Positions 26,453 through 35,099 are shown, counted from the stretch's first letter. The stretch is 46,407 nucleotides of DNA from Flavobacteriaceae bacterium (GCA_022425945.1 JAKMEK010000005.1:1-46407), one strand, 5' to 3'. Notes: generated from the sequence alone by a model not told the origin. A program made the numbers and translations.

Positions 26453-27532
26453 ATGGAAATCTTCGTCGTCTCAGCATTAAAATACCGCCCCCAACACTTT
26501 ACTGATGTTGTTGGTCAGCAAGCTATTACACAAACGCTCGAGAATGCAATCGATAAAGACCAACTTCCGCAAGCATTACTTTTTTGTGGGCCACGTGGAG
26601 TGGGCAAAACCACCTGTGCACGTATTTTAGCCAAAAAAATAAACAGTGCGGGTGAAACCGACACAGAACAAGACTTTGCGTTCAATATTTTTGAACTTGA
26701 TGCTGCCTCTAACAATTCTGTTGACGACATTCGAAAACTGAATGATCAGGTACGTATTCCACCACAAACAGGAACGCATAAAGTGTATATCATTGATGAG
26801 GTGCACATGCTCTCAACTGCTGCTTTCAATGCTTTTTTAAAGACCTTGGAAGAGCCTCCAAAGCACGTTATTTTTATTCTTGCAACCACTGAAAAGCACA
26901 AGATAATTCCGACCATTTTGTCCCGTTGTCAAATTTTTGAGTTCAAACGCATCACACCAAAAGACATTCAAGTCTACCTTGAAGGGATTGCCAAAGAGCA
27001 AAATGTACAATTTGAGGAAGAAGCCCTTTATCTTATTGGACAAAAAGCAGATGGTGCCATGCGCGATGCACTGTCAATTTTCGATCGTATGAGCAGTTTT
27101 TGCAATAAAAACCTCACCGTAGCTGCAGTTGCTGAAAATTTAAACATACTTGATCACAGTGCTTATTTAACACTAACCAGCAAATTGATTGACCATGCTA
27201 TCCCAGATGCATTGATTCAATACAATGAAATTGTACAAAAAGGATTTGACGGGCAACAATTCATCAGCGGCTTGGCGACTCATTTACGCGATCTCTACCT
27301 CTCTAAAGACCCCAAAACCGTTGGCTTACTAGAAATTGGTGAACGCCTTCAACAACAATACGCCGAACAATCGACGAAAGTTGACCTCGCCTGGTTAACC
27401 GATGCCATCGAACTTGCCAACAATTGTGAATTGAATTATAAAAATTCTCAAAACAAACGCTTGCACATAGAACTCTGTCTAATGCAAGTTGCCTCCCTCC
27501 ATTTCAATGGAGAAAAAAAAAAGGAAGCTTAA
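26453..27532 (+). CDS. dnaX: DNA polymerase III clamp-loader subunit DnaX, zero-frame (gamma-like) product
   Basis: A 359 aa clamp-loader ATPase covering domains I-III. Walker A is GPRGVGKT (46-53), Walker B is YIIDEVHML, and the SRC motif is TILSRCQ. The four zinc cysteines of E. coli DnaX are missing: after ARILAKKI the sequence passes directly to FELDAASNN, as is usual in flavobacteria. The zero frame ends at TAA 27530, three codons after a run of ten A (27513-27522). The protein homologous to tau resumes in the -1 frame, so this ORF alone encodes a gamma-like short form. TACATTTG at 26440-26447 lies only 5 nt before the ATG, hinting at a leaderless or very short leader. Confidence 0.93.
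   Translation: MEIFVVSALKYRPQHFTDVVGQQAITQTLENAIDKDQLPQALLFCGPRGVGKTTCARILAKKINSAGETDTEQDFAFNIFELDAASNNSVDDIRKLNDQVRIPPQTGTHKVYIIDEVHMLSTAAFNAFLKTLEEPPKHVIFILATTEKHKIIPTILSRCQIFEFKRITPKDIQVYLEGIAKEQNVQFEEEALYLIGQKADGAMRDALSIFDRMSSFCNKNLTVAAVAENLNILDHSAYLTLTSKLIDHAIPDALIQYNEIVQKGFDGQQFISGLATHLRDLYLSKDPKTVGLLEIGERLQQQYAEQSTKVDLAWLTDAIELANNCELNYKNSQNKRLHIELCLMQVASLHFNGEKKKEA
27513..27523 (+). other. Slippery site in dnaX (A10 with in-frame A AAA AAG)
   Basis: Ten A followed by GG. In the zero frame the codons are GAA AAA AAA AAG GAA GCT TAA. The heptamer A AAA AAG at 27517-27523 has the same phase as the E. coli dnaX slip site, and GGAG lies just upstream (27509-27512). A weak GGAA/TTCC hairpin lies just downstream. 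A -1 ribosomal shift, or addition of one A during transcription, opens the frame that continues to 28209. Confidence 0.8.
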
Positions 27533-28209
27533 TTCCCACCTCCTTCTTTCTACAGAAAAAACAGACCAATTACCCCGTACAACAAGCCATTAAGGAACAA
27601 CTTGTCGAAGAGGCTAAACCAGCATCAGCACTACCCAGAGAGGATCAGGAAAACCAAACTGCTTCAGTTCAGCCAAGCACAACACCACCAGAAACAGCGG
27701 TTGATGCCCCCATTAGTAAGCCGAAAATAAACATACAACCCAAAGAAGGTAAACAAATTTCTTCCCTCTCAATCGCAAGCATTCAACGAAAAAAAGAATG
27801 GGGACAGCAGCAAAAACCTGAGGAAACTAAGGTAGATTTACCCTCAGAAACCTTTAGTCAGGAAGAACTGGAGAAGCATTGGAAGATTTATCAAGAAGAA
27901 AAAACCGCCAAACGAGAACAAAACCTTGCCTCCTTATTTCAACTTGGTACGCCAAAAATCATCGATAAGAGCAACTTAGAATATGCGGTGCCCTCTTCCC
28001 TCAACAAAGTAGAAATGGAACGTGAATTCGTCTATTTCTTGCCATTTTTACGGAAGGCACTTAACAACTTCTCCATTGTTATAAACGTAATTGTAAAGGA
28101 ATCGGAAGAGAAGAAATTCATCTACACCCCTGAGGAAAAATACCAACGCTTAATTGAGGTGAACCCTATGCTAGCAAAACTGCGAAAAGAACTTGACTTG
28201 GACCTCTAG
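27523..28209 (+). CDS. dnaX: DnaX tau-specific C-terminal extension, -1 frame
   Basis: Reading from GGA at 27523 in the -1 frame, there is no stop for 228 codons until TAG at 28207. Joined to residues 1-357 of the zero frame it makes a 585 aa DnaX, a normal flavobacterial length. The extension holds a Pro/Gln/Glu-rich linker, the block ISSLSIASIQRKKEW, a helical region (FSQEELEKHWKIYQEE) and a C-terminal EKKFIYTPEEKYQRL...NPMLAKLRKELDLDL. These resemble the tail of single-ORF flavobacterial DnaX, which is from memory and not searched. Only the part from an internal ATG (28015) would be found as an ordinary ORF, yet the coding signal is continuous from the slip site. Confidence 0.88.
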   Translation, partial: GSLIPTSFFLQKKQTNYPVQQAIKEQLVEEAKPASALPREDQENQTASVQPSTTPPETAVDAPISKPKINIQPKEGKQISSLSIASIQRKKEWGQQQKPEETKVDLPSETFSQEELEKHWKIYQEEKTAKREQNLASLFQLGTPKIIDKSNLEYAVPSSLNKVEMEREFVYFLPFLRKALNNFSIVINVIVKESEEKKFIYTPEEKYQRLIEVNPMLAKLRKELDLDL

Positions 28210-28221
28210 TCATCAAAAGAA

Positions 28222-28258
28222 CAGAAAACAGTGAAAACGCTTTACTGCTTATTTTCTG
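28222..28258. terminator. Hairpin between convergent dnaX and ppx
   Basis: CAGAAAA-CAGTGAA (28222-28235) can pair with TTTACTG...TTTTCTG (28241-28258), with a four-base bulge and an AACGC loop. It overlaps the ppx stop codon. T-rich sequence on either side would suit a weak bidirectional terminator. Confidence 0.45.
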
Positions 28259-29132
28259 AGTAAAGCACTTTAATCATTCCATCGGCAAGTCCAATTTTTG
28301 GAACAAAGATCTCAGAAGCTCCGCTCCACTGAAGTGCCTTTAAATATATTTGTGTTGCGGGTATAATCACATCAGAACGATCTGGATTCAATTCCCATTG
28401 AACAATCCGCTCTTCATAACTCAGTTGATTGAGTTCGTTGTAGAGGGTGTTTAGTTTAATGAAACTCAAAGGCCTCCCCTCTTTCACTCCCGCAATCTTA
28501 AAAAGCTTATTGATGTTTCCCCCAGATCCCAATAAGGCAATTTTGGTATGGTTTTGCGTGTTCTGTTCAATCCAATGTTGAATCTCTACCCATATCTTAT
28601 CACTGACCATATTATTGATCATCCGTACAGTTCCAACCTTGAACGATTTTGAGGCAATACGCGCTCCCTTTACTAATACAGAAAACTCAGTACTCCCCCC
28701 ACCAACATCAATGAACAAGAAGGTTCTGTTCTTATTGATGGACTCAAAAATATTGGTGGTAGAAATGATTTCGGCCTCACGTTTTCCATCAATAATTTGT
28801 ATTTGTATACCAGTGGTTTTCTTTACCAATGCTACAACTTCTTCTGCATTATTGGCTTCACGAAGGGCAGATGTAGCACAAGCCATATAAGACTTTACAT
28901 TACTGATTTTCATGATATGCTTAAAGGCTTTCATCGCCTTAACGATTCGCTTTTTGTTCTTTTCAGAAATTTCACCCAACGTAAACGAATCTTCTCCCAA
29001 ACGAATGGGTACACGAACCATGGAACTCTTCATGAATTTGGGTGGCTTCTTTTTCGAACTAATGACATTAGAAATAAGCACCCGAATCGCATTTGATCCA
29101 ATATCTATGGCAGCATAACGTTCTATTTTCAT
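28242..29132 (-). CDS. ppx: Ppx/GppA-family phosphatase (exopolyphosphatase)
   Basis: A 296 aa ASKHA-fold enzyme that removes terminal phosphate from polyphosphate and/or converts pppGpp to ppGpp. The N-terminal phosphate loop is AAIDIGSNAIRVLI, the second is FLFIDVGGGSTEFSV and the third is IALLGSGGNINKL. It is much shorter than E. coli Ppx (513 aa) because the C-terminal HD-type domain is missing. That short form is usual for GppA-like proteins of Bacteroidota. It starts inside the end of ppk1 (ATGA overlap), which argues for a polyphosphate role. Confidence 0.9.
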   Translation of the reverse strand: MKIERYAAIDIGSNAIRVLISNVISSKKKPPKFMKSSMVRVPIRLGEDSFTLGEISEKNKKRIVKAMKAFKHIMKISNVKSYMACATSALREANNAEEVVALVKKTTGIQIQIIDGKREAEIISTTNIFESINKNRTFLFIDVGGGSTEFSVLVKGARIASKSFKVGTVRMINNMVSDKIWVEIQHWIEQNTQNHTKIALLGSGGNINKLFKIAGVKEGRPLSFIKLNTLYNELNQLSYEERIVQWELNPDRSDVIIPATQIYLKALQWSGASEIFVPKIGLADGMIKVLYSENKQ

Positions 29133-31180
29133 TCGGTTAATTTAGCACTAAAGTAATCGTAAGTAGCCCATTGAGATCGAATTGCCTCTCCCTTTTGCAG
29201 AACAAAAGCATTCTTGTTTGTTGTATTGACCAAGCGGGCTTTCACATTGTCATTCCAACTAATCATGAAGGTGTCCAACAACTCTTTTTGTAAATGTTCA
29301 TCGAGTATTGGACAGGCAACTTCTATACGGTTATCAATGTTTCTCGTCATCCAGTCTGCCGAGGAAATATACATTTTTGGCGATCCGTTATTTTCAAAAA
29401 TATAGACGCGGGGATGCTCCAAAAATTTATCGACTATGCTGATTACACGAATGTTTTCACTCATTCCTGCCACACCCGGAATGAGGCAACACACGCCTCG
29501 AACAATCATGTCTATTTGCACTCCAGCTCTACTCGCTTCATATAACTTTGAAATGATTGCATTGTTGGTGACATTGTTTAATTTCAACTGAATTCGGGCT
29601 ACTTTACCCTTCTTCTTGTTCGCAATTTCATTGTCGATCAATCGGAGTAAAGTTGGGAAGGTGTAGTGAGGAGAAACGATCAAATGCTTATACTTCTTGA
29701 TTTTATAATTCACCTCTAAAAAATCAAACACTTTCAATACGTCTTTGAGTATTTTTTGATGGGCAGTAAATAACGTATAATCGGTATAGATGCGCGCAGT
29801 CACTTCATTAAAGTTTCCTGTGCTTATGAACCCATAGCGCTTAAGCTTCTTTCCTTCCTGACGTTCAATCACACAAATTTTTGAGTGAACCTTTAAACCG
29901 GGCACTCCAAAAATCAATTGTACGCCAGCATTTTCCAGTTTTTCGGCTACTTGAATATTATTCTCTTCATCAAAACGAGCTTGCAACTCGATTTGCACAA
30001 GAACTTTCTTACCGTTCTTGGCGGCATTGATCAATGAACTAGCCACTTGTGAGAGCTTTGCCAAGCGATAAATCGTAATTTTTATCGTTTTTACTTTGGG
30101 ATCAAGAGCAGCCTCGCGTAAAAACTTAATGACATAGGCAAAGTTGTGGTAGGGAGTATAGATAAGGTAATCCTTCTTTGCCACCGCTTCCAGCATATTT
30201 TCACTCAGGGACAAATCATGAATCGGCAAAGGCTTGAATTTACTATACAACAATTCCTTCCGCTCCAAACTAGGGAAATTCATATAATCTCTACGGTGAT
30301 GATATCGTCCACCTGGGATTAAACTGTCCGAAGTAGCTACACCTAGCTTTCGCATCACAACACTCAAGGTTTCTTGGGCTATACTGCTGTCGTAAACCAA
30401 CCGCACCGGATCACCTACCAAACGATCTTTGACACTGTTAATGATTTTCTCGATATAACTTTTGCCAACATTCTCCTCAATGTCTAGTTCAGCATCTCGG
30501 GTTATTTTCAGCATATGCCCCTCTACGCTAGTATAGTTAAACATACTAAATATGAGGTGAAAATGGTAGCGAATCAGATCGTCCAACATCATGATGTATT
30601 GCTTCTCATTTTCTGAGGGAAGCACAACAAAGCGGTCAACTTCTTTAGGGATTTCAATAAAGGCGTAAAGCTTATCTTTTTCGGAACCACCACTAAGGTC
30701 CATTTTAATGGCCAGAAAAGCTGTGTTGTCTGAAAAATCTTGCTCTTCTTCTTTCAAGATAACCGTCACCAATGCAGGACTTACCTTTTGCAAGAAATAA
30801 TCTGTTAAAAATTCTGCCTGTGTTGGACTTACTTGCTTTTCATTGATGAAATGAATGTTCTCTTGCTTCAACTGAACTTCAATTTCAGCCAAGGCCTTTG
30901 CACTATCCTTTTGTAACTTAATTACACCATTGGTAATTTCAGCCAATAATTTTGTTGCCTCTATACCTCCTAGGGCTTTTTTTCCTGACTTTTCCGATTG
31001 GGCAATCCGCTTCACTGTAGCAAAACGCACTTGGAAAAATTCATCCAAATTATTGGAGAAAATACCCAAGAAGCGCAAACGTTCAATCAAGGGAACAGAG
31101 GAGTCGGCAGCCTCTTGCAACACGCGGGCGTTAAAATCTAACCAGCTTAACTCTCGATTGATGAATTTATCTTTTACCAT
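29129..31180 (-). CDS. ppk1: Polyphosphate kinase 1
   Basis: A 683 aa enzyme that reversibly polymerises the gamma phosphate of ATP into polyphosphate. The N-terminal FINRELSWLDFNARVLQEA and the head domain are complete. The phosphohistidine region KVHSKICVIER is present, with YGFISTGNFNE, TDYTLFT and the C-terminal SSADWMTRNIDNRIEVACPI. Length and order match the family. It overlaps sixA by 7 nt upstream and ppx by 4 nt downstream, in the tightly packed run pdxH-sixA-ppk1-ppx. Confidence 0.96.
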   Translation of the reverse strand: MVKDKFINRELSWLDFNARVLQEAADSSVPLIERLRFLGIFSNNLDEFFQVRFATVKRIAQSEKSGKKALGGIEATKLLAEITNGVIKLQKDSAKALAEIEVQLKQENIHFINEKQVSPTQAEFLTDYFLQKVSPALVTVILKEEEQDFSDNTAFLAIKMDLSGGSEKDKLYAFIEIPKEVDRFVVLPSENEKQYIMMLDDLIRYHFHLIFSMFNYTSVEGHMLKITRDAELDIEENVGKSYIEKIINSVKDRLVGDPVRLVYDSSIAQETLSVVMRKLGVATSDSLIPGGRYHHRRDYMNFPSLERKELLYSKFKPLPIHDLSLSENMLEAVAKKDYLIYTPYHNFAYVIKFLREAALDPKVKTIKITIYRLAKLSQVASSLINAAKNGKKVLVQIELQARFDEENNIQVAEKLENAGVQLIFGVPGLKVHSKICVIERQEGKKLKRYGFISTGNFNEVTARIYTDYTLFTAHQKILKDVLKVFDFLEVNYKIKKYKHLIVSPHYTFPTLLRLIDNEIANKKKGKVARIQLKLNNVTNNAIISKLYEASRAGVQIDMIVRGVCCLIPGVAGMSENIRVISIVDKFLEHPRVYIFENNGSPKMYISSADWMTRNIDNRIEVACPILDEHLQKELLDTFMISWNDNVKARLVNTTNKNAFVLQKGEAIRSQWATYDYFSAKLTE

Positions 31181-31665
31181 GTTTTTTGTGCCTCTTTTTT
31201 TGAACCGTAAACCAGGTCACCTTTGGCGACCTCTTTCCAGTTGTCTTGTGCAAAATTGAGTTGTATCCAGTCGGCCGTTTTCATCTCCGGAGCTCCACTG
31301 GCAGAAAAGTAGTCTGCTGCAACAGAGAAGGCAGGGTTATGCCCTACCAAAATAACCTTATTCCATGCGGGATTAAGTGCTTGAACAACAGAAACAATGC
31401 TTTCACCATCAAAACTATAAAGCGCTTCATTTAGATGAAAATGCTGCCAAGGAAAACCAATTTCATGCGCTAAAATCGCTGCTGTATGAAAGGCCCGATT
31501 AGCTGGACTAGACAAGATGCAATCAAAAGATTTAAACCTATTTTTTGCATGCTGCGCTACGGCCGATATGGCGTTCATTCCCTTGGGCAAAAGCGGCCGA
31601 TGCCGATCCGATACCCCATGCTCCCATGAAGATTTTGCATGCCGTAAAAAAAGCAATTCTTTCAT
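31174..31665 (-). CDS. SixA-like histidine phosphatase family protein
   Basis: A 163 aa protein of the histidine phosphatase superfamily. The N-terminal catalytic motif is LLFLRHAKSSW (Arg8, His9) and a second catalytic His sits in VGHNPAFS. SixA of E. coli removes phosphate from phosphohistidine of phosphorelay and PTSNtr proteins; the substrate here is unknown. An ATG four codons upstream (31677) is in frame, but the ATG at 31665 directly follows the pdxH stop (TAAGATG) and fits the family start. Its position before ppk1 recurs in other Bacteroidota, as far as I recall, so a link to phosphate or polyphosphate signalling is conceivable. Confidence 0.87.
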   Translation of the reverse strand: MKELLFLRHAKSSWEHGVSDRHRPLLPKGMNAISAVAQHAKNRFKSFDCILSSPANRAFHTAAILAHEIGFPWQHFHLNEALYSFDGESIVSVVQALNPAWNKVILVGHNPAFSVAADYFSASGAPEMKTADWIQLNFAQDNWKEVAKGDLVYGSKKEAQKTW

Positions 31666-31666
31666 C

Positions 31667-32320
31667 TTAAGGTGCAAGGCGTTTGCATTCCCAGTCCTGA
31701 GAAGCTGTTCGTGAAAATTCTAAGCGATCGTGCAAGCGATTTGGACGTCCCTGCCAAAATTCGATCTGTTGTGGACGAACCAAAAAACCGCCCCAATGGT
31801 CGGGTCTTTTGGGTGATGAGTCACGGTATTCTGCCTCTAGTGCTCGAAGGCGTTCTTGTAAAACTTCTTGAGACGAAATCTCATCGCTTTGATTGGAAGC
31901 AATTGCACCCAATTGACTCCCTAGCGGACGAGAATAAAAATACGCATCTGATTGCGATGGACTCACTTTTTCTGCAATCCCTTTAATGATCACTTGACGC
32001 TCTAAGCTTGGCCAAAAGAAACTTAATCCAACTTTAGGATAAGCCAAAATAGATTGCCCTTTTCGGCTGTTATAATTGGTGTAAAAAACAAAGCCTTCTG
32101 CACTAAACTGCTTCAAGAGAACAATGCGCGCTTTAGGAAAATCGTCTTCACCTAAGGTCACAATTGACATTGCATTGGCTTCTTCAATGGCAGGGTTTGC
32201 CTCAGCAGCAGCAAACCATTCTTCAAATAAACGAATTGGAGAAGTTGCTTTCAATGCATCTGATAAATCTCCTTTTTCGTAGGATTTACGCAGATGACCA
32301 ATGTCTTTAGATGTGTTCAT
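31667..32320 (-). CDS. pdxH: Pyridoxamine 5'-phosphate oxidase
   Basis: A 217 aa FMN enzyme that oxidises PNP or PMP to pyridoxal phosphate. Recognisable blocks are ARIVLLKQFSAEGFVFYTNYNSRKG, the FMN/PLP contacts in FYSRPLGSQLGAIASNQS, and the C-terminal RPDHWGGFLVRPQQIEFWQGRPNRLHDR. Complete and of normal length. It is the first gene of the pdxH-sixA-ppk1-ppx run. A partial -7 box (TACCTTG at 32342-32336) lies before it. ThrC and other PLP enzymes in the window depend on its product. Confidence 0.96.
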   Translation of the reverse strand: MNTSKDIGHLRKSYEKGDLSDALKATSPIRLFEEWFAAAEANPAIEEANAMSIVTLGEDDFPKARIVLLKQFSAEGFVFYTNYNSRKGQSILAYPKVGLSFFWPSLERQVIIKGIAEKVSPSQSDAYFYSRPLGSQLGAIASNQSDEISSQEVLQERLRALEAEYRDSSPKRPDHWGGFLVRPQQIEFWQGRPNRLHDRLEFSRTASQDWECKRLAP

Positions 32321-32384
32321 ATTTGCAAGGTACGATTTCGCCTTTTTTTTTGGAAATAAACGTCCCTAACTTTCTGTTTTTCTG

Positions 32385-33290
32385 TTAAAAAACAAAACGC
32401 TTTCCGTCTTCTGCTAGAGAAACCTTGCTGAAATGTGTATTGGCTTGAACAATAAATTCATTCAAATCGGGATAGCGCGAAGAAAAATGACCCAAAATCA
32501 ACTGTCCCACCTTGGCATCGGCAGCCACAAGTGCAGCTTCTTTTGCTGTGCTGTGCTTTGTTTTGAGTGCAAGGTCTTGATGATTGTCCAAAAAAGTAGC
32601 TTCGTGATACAAACAACTTACACCTTCAACCATTGCGGCTAAATCAGGTTTATAAGCCGTGTCGCTACAAAAGGCATAGGACTTGGTCTCATCTGGTGGA
32701 TTTGTTAGGGTAGCATTGGGCACTAAAGTCCCGTCTTCAAGGAAGATATCCTTTCCTTGCTTAAGGTTTTCCATGTCGCTAACATCCACTCCATAGTTGG
32801 CAATCATGGCCTTGTTTATTTTTCTCGGCCCAATTTTCTCCCGAAACAGATAACCATTGGTATACACCCTGTGATCCAACGGAAGCGTCTCTACGGTAAA
32901 CTTGTCGTGGTCTAAAATCAACTCAGAGGTAGTAGCTTCCAACTCGTGAAAGTACAGCTTATAATCGGTCCACGATTTGGCCAATTTCAATTGAAGGGTA
33001 ATGATTTCCTTAATGCCTTTGGGGCCGTAAATGTGCAGATCTGCCGATCGACCCAACAACCGAAAAGTACTGATGAGGCCAATGAGACCGTAGAAATGAT
33101 CCCCGTGTAGGTGAGAAATAAAGATGTGCTGAATTCGAGCAAATTTGATACCTAGTTTACGCAACTGAATTTGTGTTCCCTCACCGCAGTCAATCAAGAC
33201 CAACTGCCCCTTAATCTCCAATAGTTGCGCAGTAGTTTGTGCATTCTTTCGAGGGGTAGCTGCATTGCAACCAAGAATCGTCAACTCCAT
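32385..33290 (-). CDS. rnz: Ribonuclease Z
   Basis: A 301 aa metallo-beta-lactamase-fold endonuclease that matures the 3' end of tRNA precursors. The zinc motif HLHGDH is at residues 60-65. A second-metal CSDTAYKPDL and the C-terminal ILGHFSSRY are present, as is the flexible-arm region (about 150-200). This is the short RNase Z (ElaC) form. The tRNA genes in this window lack encoded CCA, so they are the kind of precursor it would cut. It ends the pyrR-pyrB-unknown-rnz operon. Confidence 0.95.
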   Translation of the reverse strand: MELTILGCNAATPRKNAQTTAQLLEIKGQLVLIDCGEGTQIQLRKLGIKFARIQHIFISHLHGDHFYGLIGLISTFRLLGRSADLHIYGPKGIKEIITLQLKLAKSWTDYKLYFHELEATTSELILDHDKFTVETLPLDHRVYTNGYLFREKIGPRKINKAMIANYGVDVSDMENLKQGKDIFLEDGTLVPNATLTNPPDETKSYAFCSDTAYKPDLAAMVEGVSCLYHEATFLDNHQDLALKTKHSTAKEAALVAADAKVGQLILGHFSSRYPDLNEFIVQANTHFSKVSLAEDGKRFVF

Positions 33291-33291
33291 C

Positions 33292-33597
33292 TTAAAAACC
33301 TAAATCACGTTCTATGCGTTCCATTTCGATCAGGTCTTCTGCCTCCCCCACAGTGGGCACTACAATCCAGTCTTCGGGTAAATCGGAATATTGGGTGGGA
33401 AGCGCTACCAAGACACGGGAATGAGCTTCAGTGCTTAATGCGGTCATTACATCCGTTAATTCGGCCATAAATTTCGCCGAAAAATAACTGTCTAATGCAT
33501 TCAATACCAAATCATTATCCGCTAGCGAAAGAAGCTTTATTTTATCCAAAGCATCGCTGAGATTTACTTTATGTATTGGTGTGTTAAAATCTCCCAT
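33292..33597 (-). CDS. Conserved protein of unknown function between pyrB and rnz
   Basis: A 101 aa soluble protein. The C-terminal half carries the pattern DWIVVPTVGEAEDLIEMERIERDLGF, which I recall as conserved in a small flavobacterial family always found next to rnz; the N-terminal half is divergent. Alternating strand and helix segments could form a STAS-like fold, but this is only an impression. It starts one base inside the pyrB stop (TAATG) and ends 1 bp before the rnz start, so it is translated with both. No function can be assigned. Confidence 0.75.
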   Translation of the reverse strand: MGDFNTPIHKVNLSDALDKIKLLSLADNDLVLNALDSYFSAKFMAELTDVMTALSTEAHSRVLVALPTQYSDLPEDWIVVPTVGEAEDLIEMERIERDLGF

Positions 33598-34535
33598 TAG
33601 GCTTCTGGTTTTATCAATTTTGCCGCAAGCAGATAGATTACTGCCATGCGAATAGCAACACCATTCTCAACTTGATCCAAGATAATGGCCTGCTCAGAAT
33701 CTGCAACATCAGAGCTAATTTCTACCCCTCTATTCATGGGGCCAGGATGTAAAATGATGATTTCTTTGCGGAGGCTCTTGAGTAACGGAAGCGTTAGACC
33801 ATACAACTGAGTATACTCGCGTATGGAAGGGAAATAACTTTTATCCATGCGCTCATTTTGGACGCGCAGCATATTGACGGCATCGCACCATCTAAGGGCT
33901 TTTTTGAAATCGGGTTCCACCTTCACACCCAAAGATTCAATGTGTTTGGGCAGCAAACTTTTAGGACCACAGACCTTCACCTCTGCACCCAGCATATTGA
34001 GGGCGAAAATATTGGATAGAGCCACACGTGAATGGAGTATATCGCCTACGATAACGATTCGTTTTCCGGCTACTTCCCCAAACTTCTCTCGAATGGAATA
34101 CGCATCTAGAAGGGCTTGAGTGGGGTGCTCATGCGTCCCATCACCAGCGTTAACAATACATGCGTTTACATTCTTGGAGAGAAACTCAGCGGCTCCTGGG
34201 TTGGGATGACGCATAACAACCATGTCCACTTTCATGGCTAGAATATTGTTTACCGTATCAATCAAGGTTTCTCCTTTCTTTACCGAGGACTGTGCTGCTG
34301 AAAAGTTAATGATATCGGCACTTAGTCGTTTCTCGGCCAATTCAAAAGATAATTTAGTTCGGGTAGAGTTTTCAAAAAATAAATTGGCAATGGTTACATC
34401 ACGGAGACTGGGCACCTTTTTTATGGGACGATTGATCACTTCTTTAAAATGATCAGCGGTTTCGAAGATCAAATGCAAATCTTCTTCCTTAAGGTATTTT
34501 ATGCCCAATAAATGATCAACACTTAGTTCTTTCAT
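33597..34535 (-). CDS. pyrB: Aspartate carbamoyltransferase catalytic subunit
   Basis: A 312 aa enzyme joining carbamoyl phosphate and aspartate, the first committed step of pyrimidine synthesis. The carbamoyl-phosphate site STRT is at residues 57-60. HPNPGAAEFL, DGTHEHPTQALLDAYSI and the aspartate-binding HPGPMNRGVEI are present. No pyrI regulatory gene follows, so control is expected through PyrR or transcription rather than allostery. It overlaps pyrR by ATGA. Confidence 0.97.
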   Translation of the reverse strand: MKELSVDHLLGIKYLKEEDLHLIFETADHFKEVINRPIKKVPSLRDVTIANLFFENSTRTKLSFELAEKRLSADIINFSAAQSSVKKGETLIDTVNNILAMKVDMVVMRHPNPGAAEFLSKNVNACIVNAGDGTHEHPTQALLDAYSIREKFGEVAGKRIVIVGDILHSRVALSNIFALNMLGAEVKVCGPKSLLPKHIESLGVKVEPDFKKALRWCDAVNMLRVQNERMDKSYFPSIREYTQLYGLTLPLLKSLRKEIIILHPGPMNRGVEISSDVADSEQAIILDQVENGVAIRMAVIYLLAAKLIKPEA

Positions 34536-35077
34536 ATATGGTCTTTCAATAAAAACACGGCATCAGCAGCATGGGTTTCGCTCCATTCTACCGTTACTTT
34601 ATCGTTTTGAAGTGCATCCACCTGTCGCCCAACATAGTCGGGCTGAATGGGTAGATCACGACTAAAACGACGATCAATTAATGTCAATAGTTCAATGCTT
34701 TTTGGACGTCCATAGGACTCAATGGCGGTCAAAGCTGCGCGTATGCTTCTCCCAGTATACAATACATCGTCAATAAAAACAATGTCTTTCCCTTCAATAG
34801 GGATGTTCATGTCTGTGGAGCTGGCCGCATGGGGTTTATCACTTCTGCGAAAATCATCCCGAAAGAAGGTAATGTCCAACTTTCCACTCTGCAAAGAAGA
34901 CACCTTGTAAACAGAAGTAAGTAGCTCAGTGAGCTTGTTGAGTACATTTACACCTCGAGGTTGCAAACCAATGAGGACGCAATTGGAAAAGTCTAAGTGA
35001 TTTTCGATTAACTGGCAAGCCAAACGATGCAGTAGAATATCGATTTGATGTGCATTGAGTAAAAGCTTAGGCTGCAT
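34532..35077 (-). CDS. pyrR: PyrR bifunctional pyrimidine regulator/uracil phosphoribosyltransferase
   Basis: A 181 aa type I phosphoribosyltransferase with the PRPP loop VFIDDVLYTGRSIRAAL (about 98-114). In Firmicutes PyrR binds an RNA anti-antiterminator in pyr leaders and also makes UMP from uracil. Here the predicted promoter leaves a leader of only about 9 nt, so the Bacillus-type attenuator cannot lie in front of this operon. First gene of pyrR-pyrB-unknown-rnz. Confidence 0.93.
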   Translation of the reverse strand: MQPKLLLNAHQIDILLHRLACQLIENHLDFSNCVLIGLQPRGVNVLNKLTELLTSVYKVSSLQSGKLDITFFRDDFRRSDKPHAASSTDMNIPIEGKDIVFIDDVLYTGRSIRAALTAIESYGRPKSIELLTLIDRRFSRDLPIQPDYVGRQVDALQNDKVTVEWSETHAADAVFLLKDHI

Positions 35078-35091
35078 AGGATTACTTTCTA

Positions 35092-35099
35092 CAAAAATA
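35092..35099 (-). promoter_or_regulatory. -7 element of the pyrR operon
   Basis: The minus strand reads TATTTTTG, an exact TAnnTTTG. The ATG of pyrR lies 15 nt downstream, so the leader would be about 9 nt. No convincing -33 box lies at 19 nt. The element is embedded in an inverted repeat TTCTA-N6-TAGAA (35088-35103), which might be an operator. Confidence 0.5.

Noticed and set aside
27988-28209. Separate 73-codon gene after dnaX
   Set aside because: It is in the same frame as a continuous open stretch from the A10 slip site, so it is the end of the tau form and not an independent gene.
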